64,000 nucleotides of DNA, taken from assembly GCA_963824395.1 (NCBI GenBank), contig CAWGPF010000005.1:186001-250000 (forward strand), in the 5' to 3' direction. The notes beneath the pieces are model-generated. The model saw only the letters and a list, made by a program, of their open reading frames with translations. It did no database searches and was not told where the DNA came from. The DNA is from 13-2-20CM-66-19 sp963824395 (GTDB taxonomy: Bacteria > Pseudomonadota > Gammaproteobacteria > Steroidobacterales > Steroidobacteraceae). The translations under genes and the position numbers were made by a program. This document shows positions 36,294 to 47,038 of the stretch, piece by piece. Position 1 is the first letter of the stretch. Each line of letters starts with the position of its first letter.

Positions 36294-37711
36294 ACATCCG
36301 TTCGCTCAGCGTGCGTCTGGTCGCCTGGTACGCCGGCGTGCTGACGCTGGTGTTCGTACTCCTCGGCGTACTCACCTTTGTGTTTCTGCGCCATTACCTC
36401 GAAGCCAATCTGCTCGACAATCAGGCGCGTCGCGCCCGTCAGATCGCCGACACGCTGGTGGCTCAGACGAGCCTGGCTGATGAGGCCGGCCTCGGGGCGC
36501 AGGTCGAGACCCTGTACTCCCCGGAGGCCAACGACCGCTTCATCCGCATTACCCACGCCGACGGCTCGGTGGTCTACGCTTCGGGTGCGCCCAAGGATGC
36601 GCATTTCGATCCCGCGCAGGTACCGATCGGTTCAGGGGCGGCGCGCGCGCGCCGCCTGGATCTGCCTTCCGGTTCGCTCCTGCTGTCTGCTCACGACACC
36701 CGCGGCCGCGACGGTACGCGCTATCGCGTGGAGGTCGGGACCTCGGGCGCCACCAGCGAGGCCACGCTGCGCCGCGTGCTGGCGATGCTCGCAGTCGGGT
36801 TACCACTCGCGGTGCTTGCCGCGGTGTCCGGGGGCTTCGTCCTGGTGCGACGCGCGCTGCTGCCGGTCGAGCGCATCGCCCTGAAGGCCGAGGAGATCAG
36901 TCAGCACAACCTGAGCGAGCGTCTGCCGGTGGTACGCAGTGGGGATGAAATCGAGCGCCTGTCGGTATCCTTGAATCACATGATCGAGCGCCTGGAGGAT
37001 GCGATCCGCACCTCCAAGCAGTTCGTGGCGGATGCCTCGCATGAACTGCGTACCCCGCTCACCGTGATGCGCGGGGAGCTCGAAGGCCTGGCGCAGGATG
37101 CCGCCCTTCACGGGGAGACCCGGGAAACCCTGGGCAGCGTTCTCGAGGAGGTCGACCGGCTCGCGGAGATCGTCGAAGGGCTGCTCGCACTCTCGCGCCT
37201 GGATGCCGGCGAGGCGGGGGCGGAGCGCGTGCGCTTTGATCTGGCGGAGCTCGCCGCGGACACGGCGGACCAGATGAGCCTGCTGGCGCTCGACAAGGGC
37301 GTGAGCCTCACCTGTGCAGGTCGCGGCAACGTCATGGTCGAGGGCGACCGGGCGCGCCTGAAGCAGGTCGTGGTCAACCTGCTGGACAATGCGATCAAGT
37401 ACACCCCGCGCGGCGGGCGGGTGACGCTGCTGGTGCGGGTCGAGGAAGCCGAGGCCGTGCTCGAGGTCATCGATACGGGCCCCGGGATTCCGGCCGAGGC
37501 TCTGCCCCATGTCTTCAAGCGCTTCTATCGCGTGGACGGCTCGCGCTCGCGCGAGCAGGGTGGCGCCGGCCTCGGCCTCTCCATCGTAAAATCCATCTGC
37601 AGCGCGCACGGCGCTTCGGTGGAAGTGGCGAGCGCGCCGGGGAGCGGCAGCACCTTTCGCATCCGCCAGCCCGTCGCCCCGCCGTTACCCGGGTCGCAGC
37701 CCGCCCTCTAA
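36290..37711 (+). CDS. Two-component sensor histidine kinase
   Basis: From the GTG at 36290 the protein has 473 residues. It has a transmembrane segment (about 8-32), a periplasmic domain of about 130 residues, a second transmembrane segment (about 163-187) and a HAMP linker (ALLPVERIALKAEEISQHNL). The DHp domain is FVADASHELRTPLTVMRGEL with the phospho-histidine. The ATPase domain contains NLLDNAIKYTPRGG, DTGPGIP and GGAGLGLSIVKSI. It is the partner of the regulator just upstream. The periplasmic domain gives no clue to the ligand. Confidence 0.92.
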   Translation: MNIRSLSVRLVAWYAGVLTLVFVLLGVLTFVFLRHYLEANLLDNQARRARQIADTLVAQTSLADEAGLGAQVETLYSPEANDRFIRITHADGSVVYASGAPKDAHFDPAQVPIGSGAARARRLDLPSGSLLLSAHDTRGRDGTRYRVEVGTSGATSEATLRRVLAMLAVGLPLAVLAAVSGGFVLVRRALLPVERIALKAEEISQHNLSERLPVVRSGDEIERLSVSLNHMIERLEDAIRTSKQFVADASHELRTPLTVMRGELEGLAQDAALHGETRETLGSVLEEVDRLAEIVEGLLALSRLDAGEAGAERVRFDLAELAADTADQMSLLALDKGVSLTCAGRGNVMVEGDRARLKQVVVNLLDNAIKYTPRGGRVTLLVRVEEAEAVLEVIDTGPGIPAEALPHVFKRFYRVDGSRSREQGGAGLGLSIVKSICSAHGASVEVASAPGSGSTFRIRQPVAPPLPGSQPAL

Positions 37712-37884
37712 GCGCTATTCAAGGCGCCGGCGCCCGCGCTGATGCGACAAATGCGCCGGGCGAGTGATATATTCCGCCGAATACAACGAACCATGGTGCG
37801 TCCCGCGTCTTGTCAGGCCCTTGTCTTCGGTAGCGGCGCGCGCCGCTGCCGTCGATCAACTCTCTGCTAACAGGAATCTTTTTC

Positions 37885-39312
37885 ATGAAAGCGATTTCAG
37901 CGCCCTCATTCAGCCGAAATTCGGTGCGTTCCCTGACCTGGGCCGTACTTGCTGCCCTCGGAGCTTCTGCAGGCCCGACACTGGCGCAGACCCTGCCGCC
38001 GGTCACGCCTGCAACGCAGACTGCAGAGGATCAGGGGCTGACCTGGCACGGCATCACCCTCTACGGGATCATCGACGTTGGCCTGCAGTACGAGACCCAT
38101 GGTGCGCCCTTCAGCGACTATCACCCGGCGGGCAGCGCCAACATCGTGCAGAAGAACAGCCGCCAGTCGGTGTTCGGCGCCACACCGAGCAACCTGTCGC
38201 AGTCGCGCGTTGGCATCCAGGCGCTCGAGCCGCTCGCCATGGGTGACTGGGTATTCGTGGGCAGGCTCGAGACCTTCTTTAACCCCCAGTCCGGCAACAT
38301 CTCCGATGCGCAGAAATCGATGACGCTCAACAATGGCAAGCCCGCCGATGCACAGAGCACCAACCTCAATTCCAGCATCGCAGGCCAGGCGTTCCAGACG
38401 TCCTACGTCGGCGTCGCATCCAAGACGTTTGGCACGCTCACCTTCGGCCGCCAGGTGACGCTGGTGGGCGATGGCTTCGCCAAGTACGACCCGAACTACG
38501 GCTCGCAAGCGTTCTCACTCATCGGCATGTCCGGCACCTACGCAGGTGGCGGTGACACCGAGGACAAGCGTGTCGACTCCTCGCTAAAGTACAACGGCGT
38601 GTTCGACAACATCGTGCACCTCGGCCTCATGTACAAGTTCAATGGCTCCAACGGTGGCGCCAACACGCTCTACCAGGCGCAGCTCGGGGCTGAGTTTGCG
38701 GGTCTCTCGGTCGATGGCTACTACGCGAAGGCCAAGAGCGCGATCTCGCTCTCGCCGCTGTCCGTCGCCCAGTTTGCCGAGCTGCCGGCGACGGGCTACT
38801 CGGTCACGAACTCCCTCTCCGGTACGGTCTCGGACAACACCAGCTACTCGCTGATGGCCCTCTACAAGCTCGATGTCTTCAAGTTCTTCATCGGCTACGA
38901 GAACATCAAGTACGAGAACCCCTCGCAGCCACTGCCGGCCGGCTTCGTCGACATCGGGGGCTACGTGCTTGCGTTCGCCAACAACAGCGCCTATGACAAG
39001 GCCAAGATAGTGAACAACTACTGGGCCGGCGTGCGCTACACAGTGATCCCGAAACTGGACCTGACGGCGGCCTACTACGGCTACCACCAGAACTCCTACG
39101 CCACCGGCGCCAACGCCGGTTGCACGACCAAGGTCGCCGCACAGTGCAGTGGCAACTTCGACTCGTTCTCCTTCGACGCCGATTACCAGTTCACGCGCCG
39201 CTTCGACGCTTATCTCGGCGCCATGTACAGCGGCGTGAAGGACGGCGTCTCGAACGGCTACATCAAGACGACCAACATCAACCCGACGGTCGGCCTGCGC
39301 TTCAAGTTCTGA
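37885..39312 (+). CDS. Outer-membrane porin, paralogue of the 33.9-kb porin
   Basis: The 475-residue precursor has a signal peptide ending near LAQT and a beta-barrel ending in GLRFKF. It shares long collinear stretches with the porin at 33896-35275, for example WHGITLYGIIDVGLQYETHG, NLSQSRVGIQALEPL, FNPQSGNISDAQKS and LPAGFVDIGGYVLAFANNSA. CAGGAA precedes the ATG by 9 bases. I see no Pho box in its 173-bp upstream region, so the two paralogues are probably controlled differently, this one perhaps by the adjacent two-component system. Confidence 0.88.
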   Translation: MKAISAPSFSRNSVRSLTWAVLAALGASAGPTLAQTLPPVTPATQTAEDQGLTWHGITLYGIIDVGLQYETHGAPFSDYHPAGSANIVQKNSRQSVFGATPSNLSQSRVGIQALEPLAMGDWVFVGRLETFFNPQSGNISDAQKSMTLNNGKPADAQSTNLNSSIAGQAFQTSYVGVASKTFGTLTFGRQVTLVGDGFAKYDPNYGSQAFSLIGMSGTYAGGGDTEDKRVDSSLKYNGVFDNIVHLGLMYKFNGSNGGANTLYQAQLGAEFAGLSVDGYYAKAKSAISLSPLSVAQFAELPATGYSVTNSLSGTVSDNTSYSLMALYKLDVFKFFIGYENIKYENPSQPLPAGFVDIGGYVLAFANNSAYDKAKIVNNYWAGVRYTVIPKLDLTAAYYGYHQNSYATGANAGCTTKVAAQCSGNFDSFSFDADYQFTRRFDAYLGAMYSGVKDGVSNGYIKTTNINPTVGLRFKF

Positions 39313-39440
39313 TCGGCGCCACTGCCCGCGGGCTTGCGCGACGGGCTATATCGCTGAAGACCCGGGCGGTGCGGCCCGTTTCTCATGCGATGTCAGCGCC
39401 GCGGCCACTGCGGCTACAATGGCCACCCCGAGGAGGCCTC

Positions 39441-39848
39441 ATGTCCGTGCCTTCAGTGCGTTTCCGTGTGGATTTCGGCGTCGATGAGGCCGTGGGCCCC
39501 GGCAAGATCGCGCTCCTGGAGCAGATCGGCCGCGACGGCTCGCTGTCGCAGGCGGCGCGGGAGCTGAAGATGAGCTATCGGCGGGCCTGGCAGCTCCTCG
39601 ATAGCGTCAACACGACCTTCCACGAGCCGGTGGTGCTGACCCAAAAGGGTGGCCGCGGGGGTGGGGGCGCCGTGCTCACGCCGTTCGGTCGCGCCCTCAT
39701 CGAGTCCTACCGTGTCTTCGACGTCGAAGTCCAGGCGCTCGCCGGGGAGGCGTTTGCCTCACTGACCGGCAAGGCCCGCGCCTCGCCCGCCCGGCGCGCA
39801 GCGCGCCGGGGCGGCGCCGTACCCGTGCGGCGCCTGCACCAGCGCTGA
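39441..39848 (+). CDS. ModE-type winged-helix regulator lacking the molybdate-binding domains
   Basis: AGGAGG lies 5 bases before the ATG at 39441. The 135-residue protein matches the N-terminal DNA-binding domain of ModE: GPGKIALLEQIGRDGSLSQAARELKMSYRRAWQLLDS, quoted here in parts, then PVVLTQKGGRGGGGAVLTPFGRALI. ModE represses molybdate uptake, sensing molybdate through two C-terminal Mop domains that are absent here; the tail is a short basic stretch. Such one-domain proteins are common and their effector is unclear. A link to the molybdenum-dependent formate dehydrogenase at 4-8 kb is only a possibility. Confidence 0.8.
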   Translation: MSVPSVRFRVDFGVDEAVGPGKIALLEQIGRDGSLSQAARELKMSYRRAWQLLDSVNTTFHEPVVLTQKGGRGGGGAVLTPFGRALIESYRVFDVEVQALAGEAFASLTGKARASPARRAARRGGAVPVRRLHQR

Positions 39849-40084
39849 AGGTCCGGAGCATTCGATTCGTGCGCTCACGGCATCCGCCGCGCGGTACAGA
39901 CTGAGTCCGCTCCCGCCGCAATACTGTTAAATGCCGCGCAGGCCGCCGGCAGCCTGATGTGCCTATGGCGGCCGCGCGAGATTGGACTACAATTCCTCAT
40001 AAGCGCGGTGCCGGGGCGAAGGGAACCTCGGCGCTGCTGCCGCCACAACACGAATAAGGGCGGAAGCGCCCAGGGAGTAAACCG

Positions 40085-42151
40085 ATGAAAGCAGTCTCTC
40101 GAGCCAAACGGCTCGCCGGTTCCTTATTGGTTGCTACATGTCTGAGCGCCGCGCTCGCCCCGGCAGCGCTGGCCAGCGAGCGGCATACGCTGCTGTCGCA
40201 GGCCACCGATCTCGGGCCTGTGGACACCGCCGCCCCGATCCAACTCACTCTGTGGATGAAGTTGCACGATGAGCAGGGGCTCGACGCGCTGGTGGCAGCC
40301 CAGCAGGCGGGCAAAGCTGCCTACCTCACCCTCCAGCAGCTGCGCGCCGAGCATGGCCCGAGCAGCGCCGATGCTGCCCGGGTAGCGTCATTCCTCAAGG
40401 CCGAGGGCTTCACGGTGAGCGTCGGGGAGGGCAACCTCTACGTCACGGCCACCTCGACCGTGGCGCTCGTGCAGAGCGCCTTCCAGGTGCAGCTGCACCA
40501 GTACGACCTCTATGGGCGCACCTTCCGCGCCAGCGGCAAGAGCGCAACCCTGCCGGCGGAACTGGTCCCGCTGGTGGCCGCGGTCGGCGGGCTCTCGAGC
40601 CTCGGCGCCGAGCCGCAGATCGCGCGGGTCGGCAGGAAGGCCTCGATCGGTGCACATACCACCTCGGAAGCGGAAGGCTTCCCCGCGCACGCACAGCCCC
40701 TGAGCGCGAAGTCAAACGGCATCTACTTCTCGGCGCAGTGCTTCTACCCGCCAACCACCCTCAACTTCAGCGGCAATGGCGCCTCGGCGACTTATTCGGG
40801 TAACGGCTACGGCGCCCCGATCACGAGCGGGCCGCCCAACGCCTCGCCCTGCGGCTACCAGCCGAGCGACATCCAGACGGCCTACAACCTGGAGCCACTT
40901 TATAAGAGCGGCCTGAACGGTGCGGGCACCACCATCGCCATCGTCGATGCCTATGGCTCGACCACCATCGCCAACGACGTGCAGGTGTTCTCGCAGGCAA
41001 TGGGTCTGCCGCCGGCGAACCTCACCATCATCGGCACGCCGACCGAGTCGAACTTCTCGACCGACGCCAATGCGGGCTGGGCCGGCGAGACGACGCTCGA
41101 CGTCGAATGGGTGCACGCCATCGCCCCGGGGGCGAAGATCGTGCTCGTGGTCGCGCCGACCAGCTCCTTCAACGATCTGTTCGCGGGGATCGCGACGGCG
41201 GCGGCGACACCGGGCGTGGTGGCCATCTCCAACAGCTGGAGCGGCTTCGACATCGGCGTCGCCGGCGACTCGGAGTTCTACACCGCGGCCGACGGCCTCC
41301 TCAAGGCGATCGGCGCTTCCGGTATCTCGGTGGACTTCAGCACCGGCGACTACGGCGACAACGCCTCGCAGCTCGGTGGCCTCTACACCTCCACTGGCTG
41401 GCCGGCGAGTTCACCGTATGCCACCGCCGTGGGTGGCGTGAGCGTGGCTCTCGATGCCCACAAGCACATCGCCTGGCAGACGAGCTGGGGCACGAACCTC
41501 ACCGAGATCGCTGACACGACCGCGCTCGGCAGCCCGCCGATCGACGTGCCGAACAACGAGGGCTTCGTCTTCGGTGGCACCGGTGGTCTGAGCGACACCT
41601 ACCCGAAGCCGTTCTGGCAGCAGGGGGTACCCGGTAACCGCCGTGGCACACCCGACATCTCCTGGGTCGCGGATCCCTACACCGGAGTGGAGATCATCTA
41701 CACGGCGGATCCGGCCGGGGACCTGGGGATCGAGGTGATCGGCGGCACGAGCGCCTCATGCCCGATGTTCACCGCGCTGTGGGGCATCGCCACGCAGCGC
41801 GCGCATCACCTGCTCGGGCAGGCAGCCCCGCACCTGTACCGGCTGCCCTTCTGGAGCGGTGCCATCACCGACGTTGTGAACCTGACCTCGCAGAACAACG
41901 TCACTGGCACCATCACGGACGCCGGCGGCACGGACCCGCTACGCGCGTCTGAGCTGGCCGCGCCGCTGAGCAACCTGCCCTCATTCGTGAGCGCGCTGTA
42001 CAACAGCCCGCACTCCACCCGCTGGTTCGTCATCACGTTCGGACTGGACTCGACGCTGCCGGTCGGACCGGGCTGGGACATGGCGACCGGCCTCGGCACG
42101 CCCAATGGCTGGTCCTTCGTACAGGCGGTAGCGGAAGACTCCGGGCACTAG
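40085..42151 (+). CDS. Secreted S53 peptidase (sedolisin / kumamolisin family)
   Basis: The 688-residue precursor has a signal peptide ending near ALAS (about residue 31), an activation pro-domain (about 40-185) and the S53 catalytic domain (about 255-685). The catalytic triad is visible as E335 and D339 in GETTLDVEW and S556 in GGTSASCP; the oxyanion aspartate is D422 in STGDYG. S53 enzymes are serine-carboxyl peptidases active at acid pH and are autocatalytically processed. AGGGAG precedes the ATG. The gene stands alone with a very strong terminator after it, and likely feeds on extracellular protein. Confidence 0.93.
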   Translation: MKAVSRAKRLAGSLLVATCLSAALAPAALASERHTLLSQATDLGPVDTAAPIQLTLWMKLHDEQGLDALVAAQQAGKAAYLTLQQLRAEHGPSSADAARVASFLKAEGFTVSVGEGNLYVTATSTVALVQSAFQVQLHQYDLYGRTFRASGKSATLPAELVPLVAAVGGLSSLGAEPQIARVGRKASIGAHTTSEAEGFPAHAQPLSAKSNGIYFSAQCFYPPTTLNFSGNGASATYSGNGYGAPITSGPPNASPCGYQPSDIQTAYNLEPLYKSGLNGAGTTIAIVDAYGSTTIANDVQVFSQAMGLPPANLTIIGTPTESNFSTDANAGWAGETTLDVEWVHAIAPGAKIVLVVAPTSSFNDLFAGIATAAATPGVVAISNSWSGFDIGVAGDSEFYTAADGLLKAIGASGISVDFSTGDYGDNASQLGGLYTSTGWPASSPYATAVGGVSVALDAHKHIAWQTSWGTNLTEIADTTALGSPPIDVPNNEGFVFGGTGGLSDTYPKPFWQQGVPGNRRGTPDISWVADPYTGVEIIYTADPAGDLGIEVIGGTSASCPMFTALWGIATQRAHHLLGQAAPHLYRLPFWSGAITDVVNLTSQNNVTGTITDAGGTDPLRASELAAPLSNLPSFVSALYNSPHSTRWFVITFGLDSTLPVGPGWDMATGLGTPNGWSFVQAVAEDSGH

Positions 42152-42170
42152 CCGCCCGGCCTGGTCAGAT

Positions 42171-42210
42171 CCCGCCGCGCACCGGTGAACTCACCGGTGC
42201 GCGGCGGGTT
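42171..42210. terminator. Perfect 18-bp hairpin between the convergent S53 peptidase and dapD genes
   Basis: CCCGCCGCGCACCGGTGA (42171-42188) pairs without mismatch to 42191-42208 around a two-base loop. TTGATCTT follows on the plus strand. It should stop transcripts from both sides. Confidence 0.8.
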
Positions 42211-42254
42211 GATCTTCGATGCAGACGGCCCGTCCGCACCCTTGCCGCCAGCGC

Positions 42255-43091
<837 letters not shown>

Positions 43092-43096
43092 GGGCT

Positions 43097-44305
43097 TCAG
43101 TCTCGCACGGGACGCACGCGCAGGAAATCCACGATGCGGGACGCCGCCTCCACGCACTGTGCCACGGGCGCTACCAGCGAGATGCGCACCCGCGCCCGTC
43201 CCGGGTCTCCCTGCGCGCCGGGCCGCGACAGGTAGCTGCCCGGCAGCACCGTCACGTTCTGGCGCGCGTAGAGCTCGCGGGCGAAGCGCTCATCATCGCC
43301 GCCCACCTCGGGCCAGAGGTAGAAGGCGCCGGCCGGGCGGCTCACGGGGAGGAGCGGCGCCAGCACCGGCAACACGCGTGCGAACTTCTCCTGGTAGAGG
43401 CGGCGGTTCTCGGCGGCGTGCGCGTCATCGCGCCAGGCGGCGATGCTGGCGCGCTGCGTCGGCAAGGGCATGGCGCTGCCGTGGTAAGTGCGATAGAGAA
43501 GAAAGCGCTGCAGCAGCGCCGGATCCCCGGCGACGAACCCGGAGCGCAGGCCCGGGAGGCTCGAGCGCTTGGAGAGGCTGTGGAACACCACGCAGCGCTC
43601 AAAACGGCTGCGGCCGGCGGCTTCAGCGGCCTCGAGCAGCCCATGCGGCGGGGCGGCCTCATCGAGGTAGAGGTCCGCATAGCATTCATCGCTCGCCACG
43701 ATAAAGTCGTAGCGCTCGGCCAGATCAAGCGCACGCGCCAGGAACTCCAGCGGCAGCACGGCGCCCGTGGGGTTGCCGGGGCTGCACAGGATCAGCACCT
43801 GGCAGCGCCGCCAGCTCTCGGGCGCTACCGCGGCGAGGTCCGGCAGGTAGTGGCCTTCCGCGCGCGTATCGAGGAAGTAGGGCGTGGCGCCGGCGAGCAG
43901 CGCCGCCCCCTCGTAGATCTGGTAGCACGGGTTCGGCATGCCGATGAGGGGCGCCGTGCGTTCATCGACCGCCGCCTGCACGAAGGCAAACAGTGCCTCG
44001 CGCGTGCCGTTCACCGGCAGCACCATGGTGTCCGGATCGACGCTGCCCTCTTTCAGTGCGTAGCGCCGCGTGAGCCAGGCCGCGCAGGCGCCGCGCAGCT
44101 CGGGGAGGCCCACGGTGGAGGGATAGCTGCCCAGCTCGGCGAGGCTGCGCCGCAGGGTCTCCAGCACAAACTCCGGAGGTGCGTGCTGTGGCTCCCCGAT
44201 CGACATGGCGATGTGTTTCAGGTGCGGCGGGGGCGTCACGCCGCGTTTCAGCGCCGCCAGTCGTTCGAAAGGGTAGGCGTGCAGCGCCTCGAGGCGCGGG
44301 TTCAT
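43097..44305 (-). CDS. dapC: Succinyldiaminopimelate aminotransferase DapC
   Basis: DapC is the PLP aminotransferase that makes N-succinyl-diaminopimelate. The 402-residue fold-type I protein has SIGEPQHAPPEFV near the N-terminus, LCSPGNPTGAVLP, the PLP-binding lysine in FHSLSKRSSLPGLRSGF and GAFYLWPEVGGDDERF. The gene order glnD-dapC-dapD is conserved in many proteobacteria. Its start overlaps the glnD stop by 4 bp. Confidence 0.94.
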   Translation of the reverse strand: MNPRLEALHAYPFERLAALKRGVTPPPHLKHIAMSIGEPQHAPPEFVLETLRRSLAELGSYPSTVGLPELRGACAAWLTRRYALKEGSVDPDTMVLPVNGTREALFAFVQAAVDERTAPLIGMPNPCYQIYEGAALLAGATPYFLDTRAEGHYLPDLAAVAPESWRRCQVLILCSPGNPTGAVLPLEFLARALDLAERYDFIVASDECYADLYLDEAAPPHGLLEAAEAAGRSRFERCVVFHSLSKRSSLPGLRSGFVAGDPALLQRFLLYRTYHGSAMPLPTQRASIAAWRDDAHAAENRRLYQEKFARVLPVLAPLLPVSRPAGAFYLWPEVGGDDERFARELYARQNVTVLPGSYLSRPGAQGDPGRARVRISLVAPVAQCVEAASRIVDFLRVRPVRD

Positions 44306-47016
44306 GCCGGGACGCGCCCGGGGACCGGTGACCGCAGCGCCGCCTGGCGCTCATCGAGCGCCTGCACCAGGCGCTCCTTCAGGCGCTCGGCGGCGGTTGC
44401 GCTCAGCGGGTTGTTGTCAAAATCGGTGAGGTAGAAGACGTCCTCGGCGCGCTCACCCACCGTCATGATCTTCGCGGCGTGCAGCTCGACGCTCTCGCTC
44501 ATCAGCACCTTGCCGACCTCACACAAGAGGCCCGGCCGGTCCCCGGCGGTCAGCTCGAGCACCGAGCGGCGGTTGCGCTCATCCACCGCGAGCGCGATCT
44601 GGGTCGGGGTGTTGAACATGCGCGCCTGGCGCGGTGCGCGCCGCGAGACCGCGAACGGCGTATCCGCCGGTCCCTGCAGCGAGCGCCACAGGGCGCGCTC
44701 GATCTCAGCCTGGCGGTCAGGATCGGTGATCGGCGCGCCGTCCTCCTCCAGCAGATGGTACAGGTCGAGGCTGAAGCCATCCCCGGTCGGGGTGATGCGC
44801 GCATCGACGATGTTGAGGCCGAGCTGATCCAGCGCCGCCGTGGTGCGCGCGAAGCCGTGGCGGCGCATGGGGGCGAAGATCAGGGCGGCGGTGGTACCGC
44901 GCACGCTCTTCGGCTCAAGCGCCACCAGCGGCTCCTCGGAAGCCGCGTTGCGCTCGGCGAGCAGACGCGTATGCCAGGCGATCTCCTCGGGGGAGTGCTG
45001 CAGGAAGTAGCCCTGCGTGAAGCGCGTCCAGGAGCGCACGATCGCCTCTTCGGCGATGCCGTGGCCGAGCAGCAGGTGGCGCGCGGCGTCCTGGTTCTCG
45101 CGCACCAGGTGCTCCGCATCGATCGGGCTCTCGAGTCCGCGGCGCAGCGCGCGCTTGACGCGCTGGTAGAAGTCGCGGAACAGGGAGGCCTTCCAGGAGT
45201 TCCACAGCTTGGGATTGGTGCCGCGCACGTCGGCGCAGGTGAGCACGTACAGGTAGTCGAGGCGCAGCTCATCGCCCACCTTGCGCGCGAACGCGTTGAT
45301 GACCTGCGGGTCGCCGATGTCCTGCTTCTGCGAGGTGATGGAGAGTTCGAGGTGATTGCGCACCAGCCAGGCCACGAGACGCGCATCGTAGGGCGTCAGC
45401 CCCTGCTCGAGGCAGAAGGCCTCGGCATCCACCGCGCCCAGAGTGGAGTGATCCCCGCCGCGCCCCTTGGCGATGTCGTGGAACAGGGCGGCGAGGTAGG
45501 CGATCTCGCTCTTCGGTAACTGCTGCATGACGCGCGAGGCGTCCGGCAGCTCATGGTCGTAGCGCGGGATCATGAAGCGGCGCAGGTTGCTCACCACGAA
45601 CAGGGTGTGCGCATCCACGGTATAGGCGTGGAACAGGTCGTACTGCATGCGCCCGACCACGCGGCCGAAGGCCGGGATGTAGCGCCCGAGCACGCCGTAG
45701 GTGTTCATGCGCCGCAGCTCGTGCGTCACCCCGACGGGCGCCCGCAGGATCTCCAGGAACAGCCGGTGGTGGCGCGGGTTCTGGCGGAACTCCTCATCGA
45801 TCAGCCACAGGTTCTTCGCCACCGCGCGCATGGTGGAGGCGCGTACGCCGTGGATCTCGGGGTTCTGCTGCAGGATCACGAACATCTCAAGGAGCGCGGA
45901 GGGACTGCGGGCGAACACCTCCTCGCTCACCGCTTCCAGCGAACCGCTGCGCACCTGGAAGCGGGCATTGAGGGGGCGCGGCGGCTCGCTCTCGGTAAGG
46001 ATCGCCTCGCGGAACAGCTCGAGCAGCAGCTCGTTCAGCAGGCTCACGTCCATGACGGTGCGGTAGTAGCGCTGCATGAACTGCTCGACCGCGAGGGTGT
46101 AAGAGGCGTCCTCGTAGCCGAAGGTCTTGGCAAGGCGCAGCTGGTGATCGAAGAGCAGGCGGTCCTCGCGGCGCCCGTTCAGGGTGTGCAGGCCGAAGCG
46201 CACCTTCCAGAGGAAGGCCTGCGCCTGCTTGAGGCGCCGCAGCTCCGCATCCGTGAGGAAGCCGTGAGTGACGAGGTCATCGAGCGTTGCCGCCCCGAAG
46301 TGGCGCTTGGCGACCCAGGCGATGGTCTGGATGTCGCGCAGGCCGCCGGGGCCGGTCTTCACGTTCGGCTCCAGGTTGTAGGCGGTGTCGTTGGCCTTCA
46401 GGTGCCGCTCGGTCTGCTCGTGCACCTTGGCCTCGAAGAAGCGGCTCACCGGCCAGATGCGCTCCGGGCTCAAGGCCGCGCGCATGCTGGCGAGCAGCTC
46501 GGCGCTGCCGGCGAGCAGGCGCGACTCGAGCAGCGTCGTCATGACGCTCACGTTGCCGACGCTCTCCTCGGCGCACTCGGCCACGGTGCGCACGCTGTGC
46601 CCGACCTCAAGGCCGATGTCCCAGAGGAAGGTGACCAGGCGCTCGACCGCCGCGCTGCCGGCCATGTCCGGGGCGCGCGGCACGAGCAGCAGGATGTCGA
46701 TATCGGAGGCCGGGTGCAGCTCACCGCGCCCGTAGCCCCCGACGGCCACCAGCGCCCAGCTGTCAAAAGTGCCGCAGAACCTGCGCCACGCCTCGCGCAG
46801 CACCGCATCGATGAGGGCGGCGCGCGCGTGCACCAGCTCCTCCACCGGCTCCTCGGCGAAGAAGCGTTCCTTGAGTTCCTCGTGGGCCTGGTTGAGGAGG
46901 TCGCGCCAGGCAGCAGGCTCGGGGAGTGCGGCAAGCTGCGCGGGCAGGCGCGTCAGCCGCGGCCAGGCAACGCTGGCGGCGGGCCTCGCTGGCGCTCGCT
47001 CATCCTCGCCAGCCAT
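44302..47016 (-). CDS. glnD: Bifunctional PII uridylyltransferase / uridylyl-removing enzyme GlnD
   Basis: GlnD senses glutamine and uridylylates or deuridylylates PII proteins. The 904-residue protein has a nucleotidyltransferase domain (VGGYGRGELHPASDIDILLL), a helical linker (ETGPGG-like VKTGPGGLRDIQTIAW), an HD domain (ALFHDIAKGRGGDHS) and two C-terminal ACT domains (RTTAALDQLGLNIVDARI and TAGDRPGLLCEVGKVL). Length is standard. Confidence 0.97.
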   Translation of the reverse strand: MAGEDERAPARPAASVAWPRLTRLPAQLAALPEPAAWRDLLNQAHEELKERFFAEEPVEELVHARAALIDAVLREAWRRFCGTFDSWALVAVGGYGRGELHPASDIDILLLVPRAPDMAGSAAVERLVTFLWDIGLEVGHSVRTVAECAEESVGNVSVMTTLLESRLLAGSAELLASMRAALSPERIWPVSRFFEAKVHEQTERHLKANDTAYNLEPNVKTGPGGLRDIQTIAWVAKRHFGAATLDDLVTHGFLTDAELRRLKQAQAFLWKVRFGLHTLNGRREDRLLFDHQLRLAKTFGYEDASYTLAVEQFMQRYYRTVMDVSLLNELLLELFREAILTESEPPRPLNARFQVRSGSLEAVSEEVFARSPSALLEMFVILQQNPEIHGVRASTMRAVAKNLWLIDEEFRQNPRHHRLFLEILRAPVGVTHELRRMNTYGVLGRYIPAFGRVVGRMQYDLFHAYTVDAHTLFVVSNLRRFMIPRYDHELPDASRVMQQLPKSEIAYLAALFHDIAKGRGGDHSTLGAVDAEAFCLEQGLTPYDARLVAWLVRNHLELSITSQKQDIGDPQVINAFARKVGDELRLDYLYVLTCADVRGTNPKLWNSWKASLFRDFYQRVKRALRRGLESPIDAEHLVRENQDAARHLLLGHGIAEEAIVRSWTRFTQGYFLQHSPEEIAWHTRLLAERNAASEEPLVALEPKSVRGTTAALIFAPMRRHGFARTTAALDQLGLNIVDARITPTGDGFSLDLYHLLEEDGAPITDPDRQAEIERALWRSLQGPADTPFAVSRRAPRQARMFNTPTQIALAVDERNRRSVLELTAGDRPGLLCEVGKVLMSESVELHAAKIMTVGERAEDVFYLTDFDNNPLSATAAERLKERLVQALDERQAALRSPVPGRVPA

Positions 47017-47038
47017 GACGCCTACTCCTTATCAGTGG

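Noticed and set aside
39313..39440. Terminator after the second porin
   Set aside because: Several short GGGC/GCCC pairings are possible but none is strong enough, or followed by a clear T run, to report.
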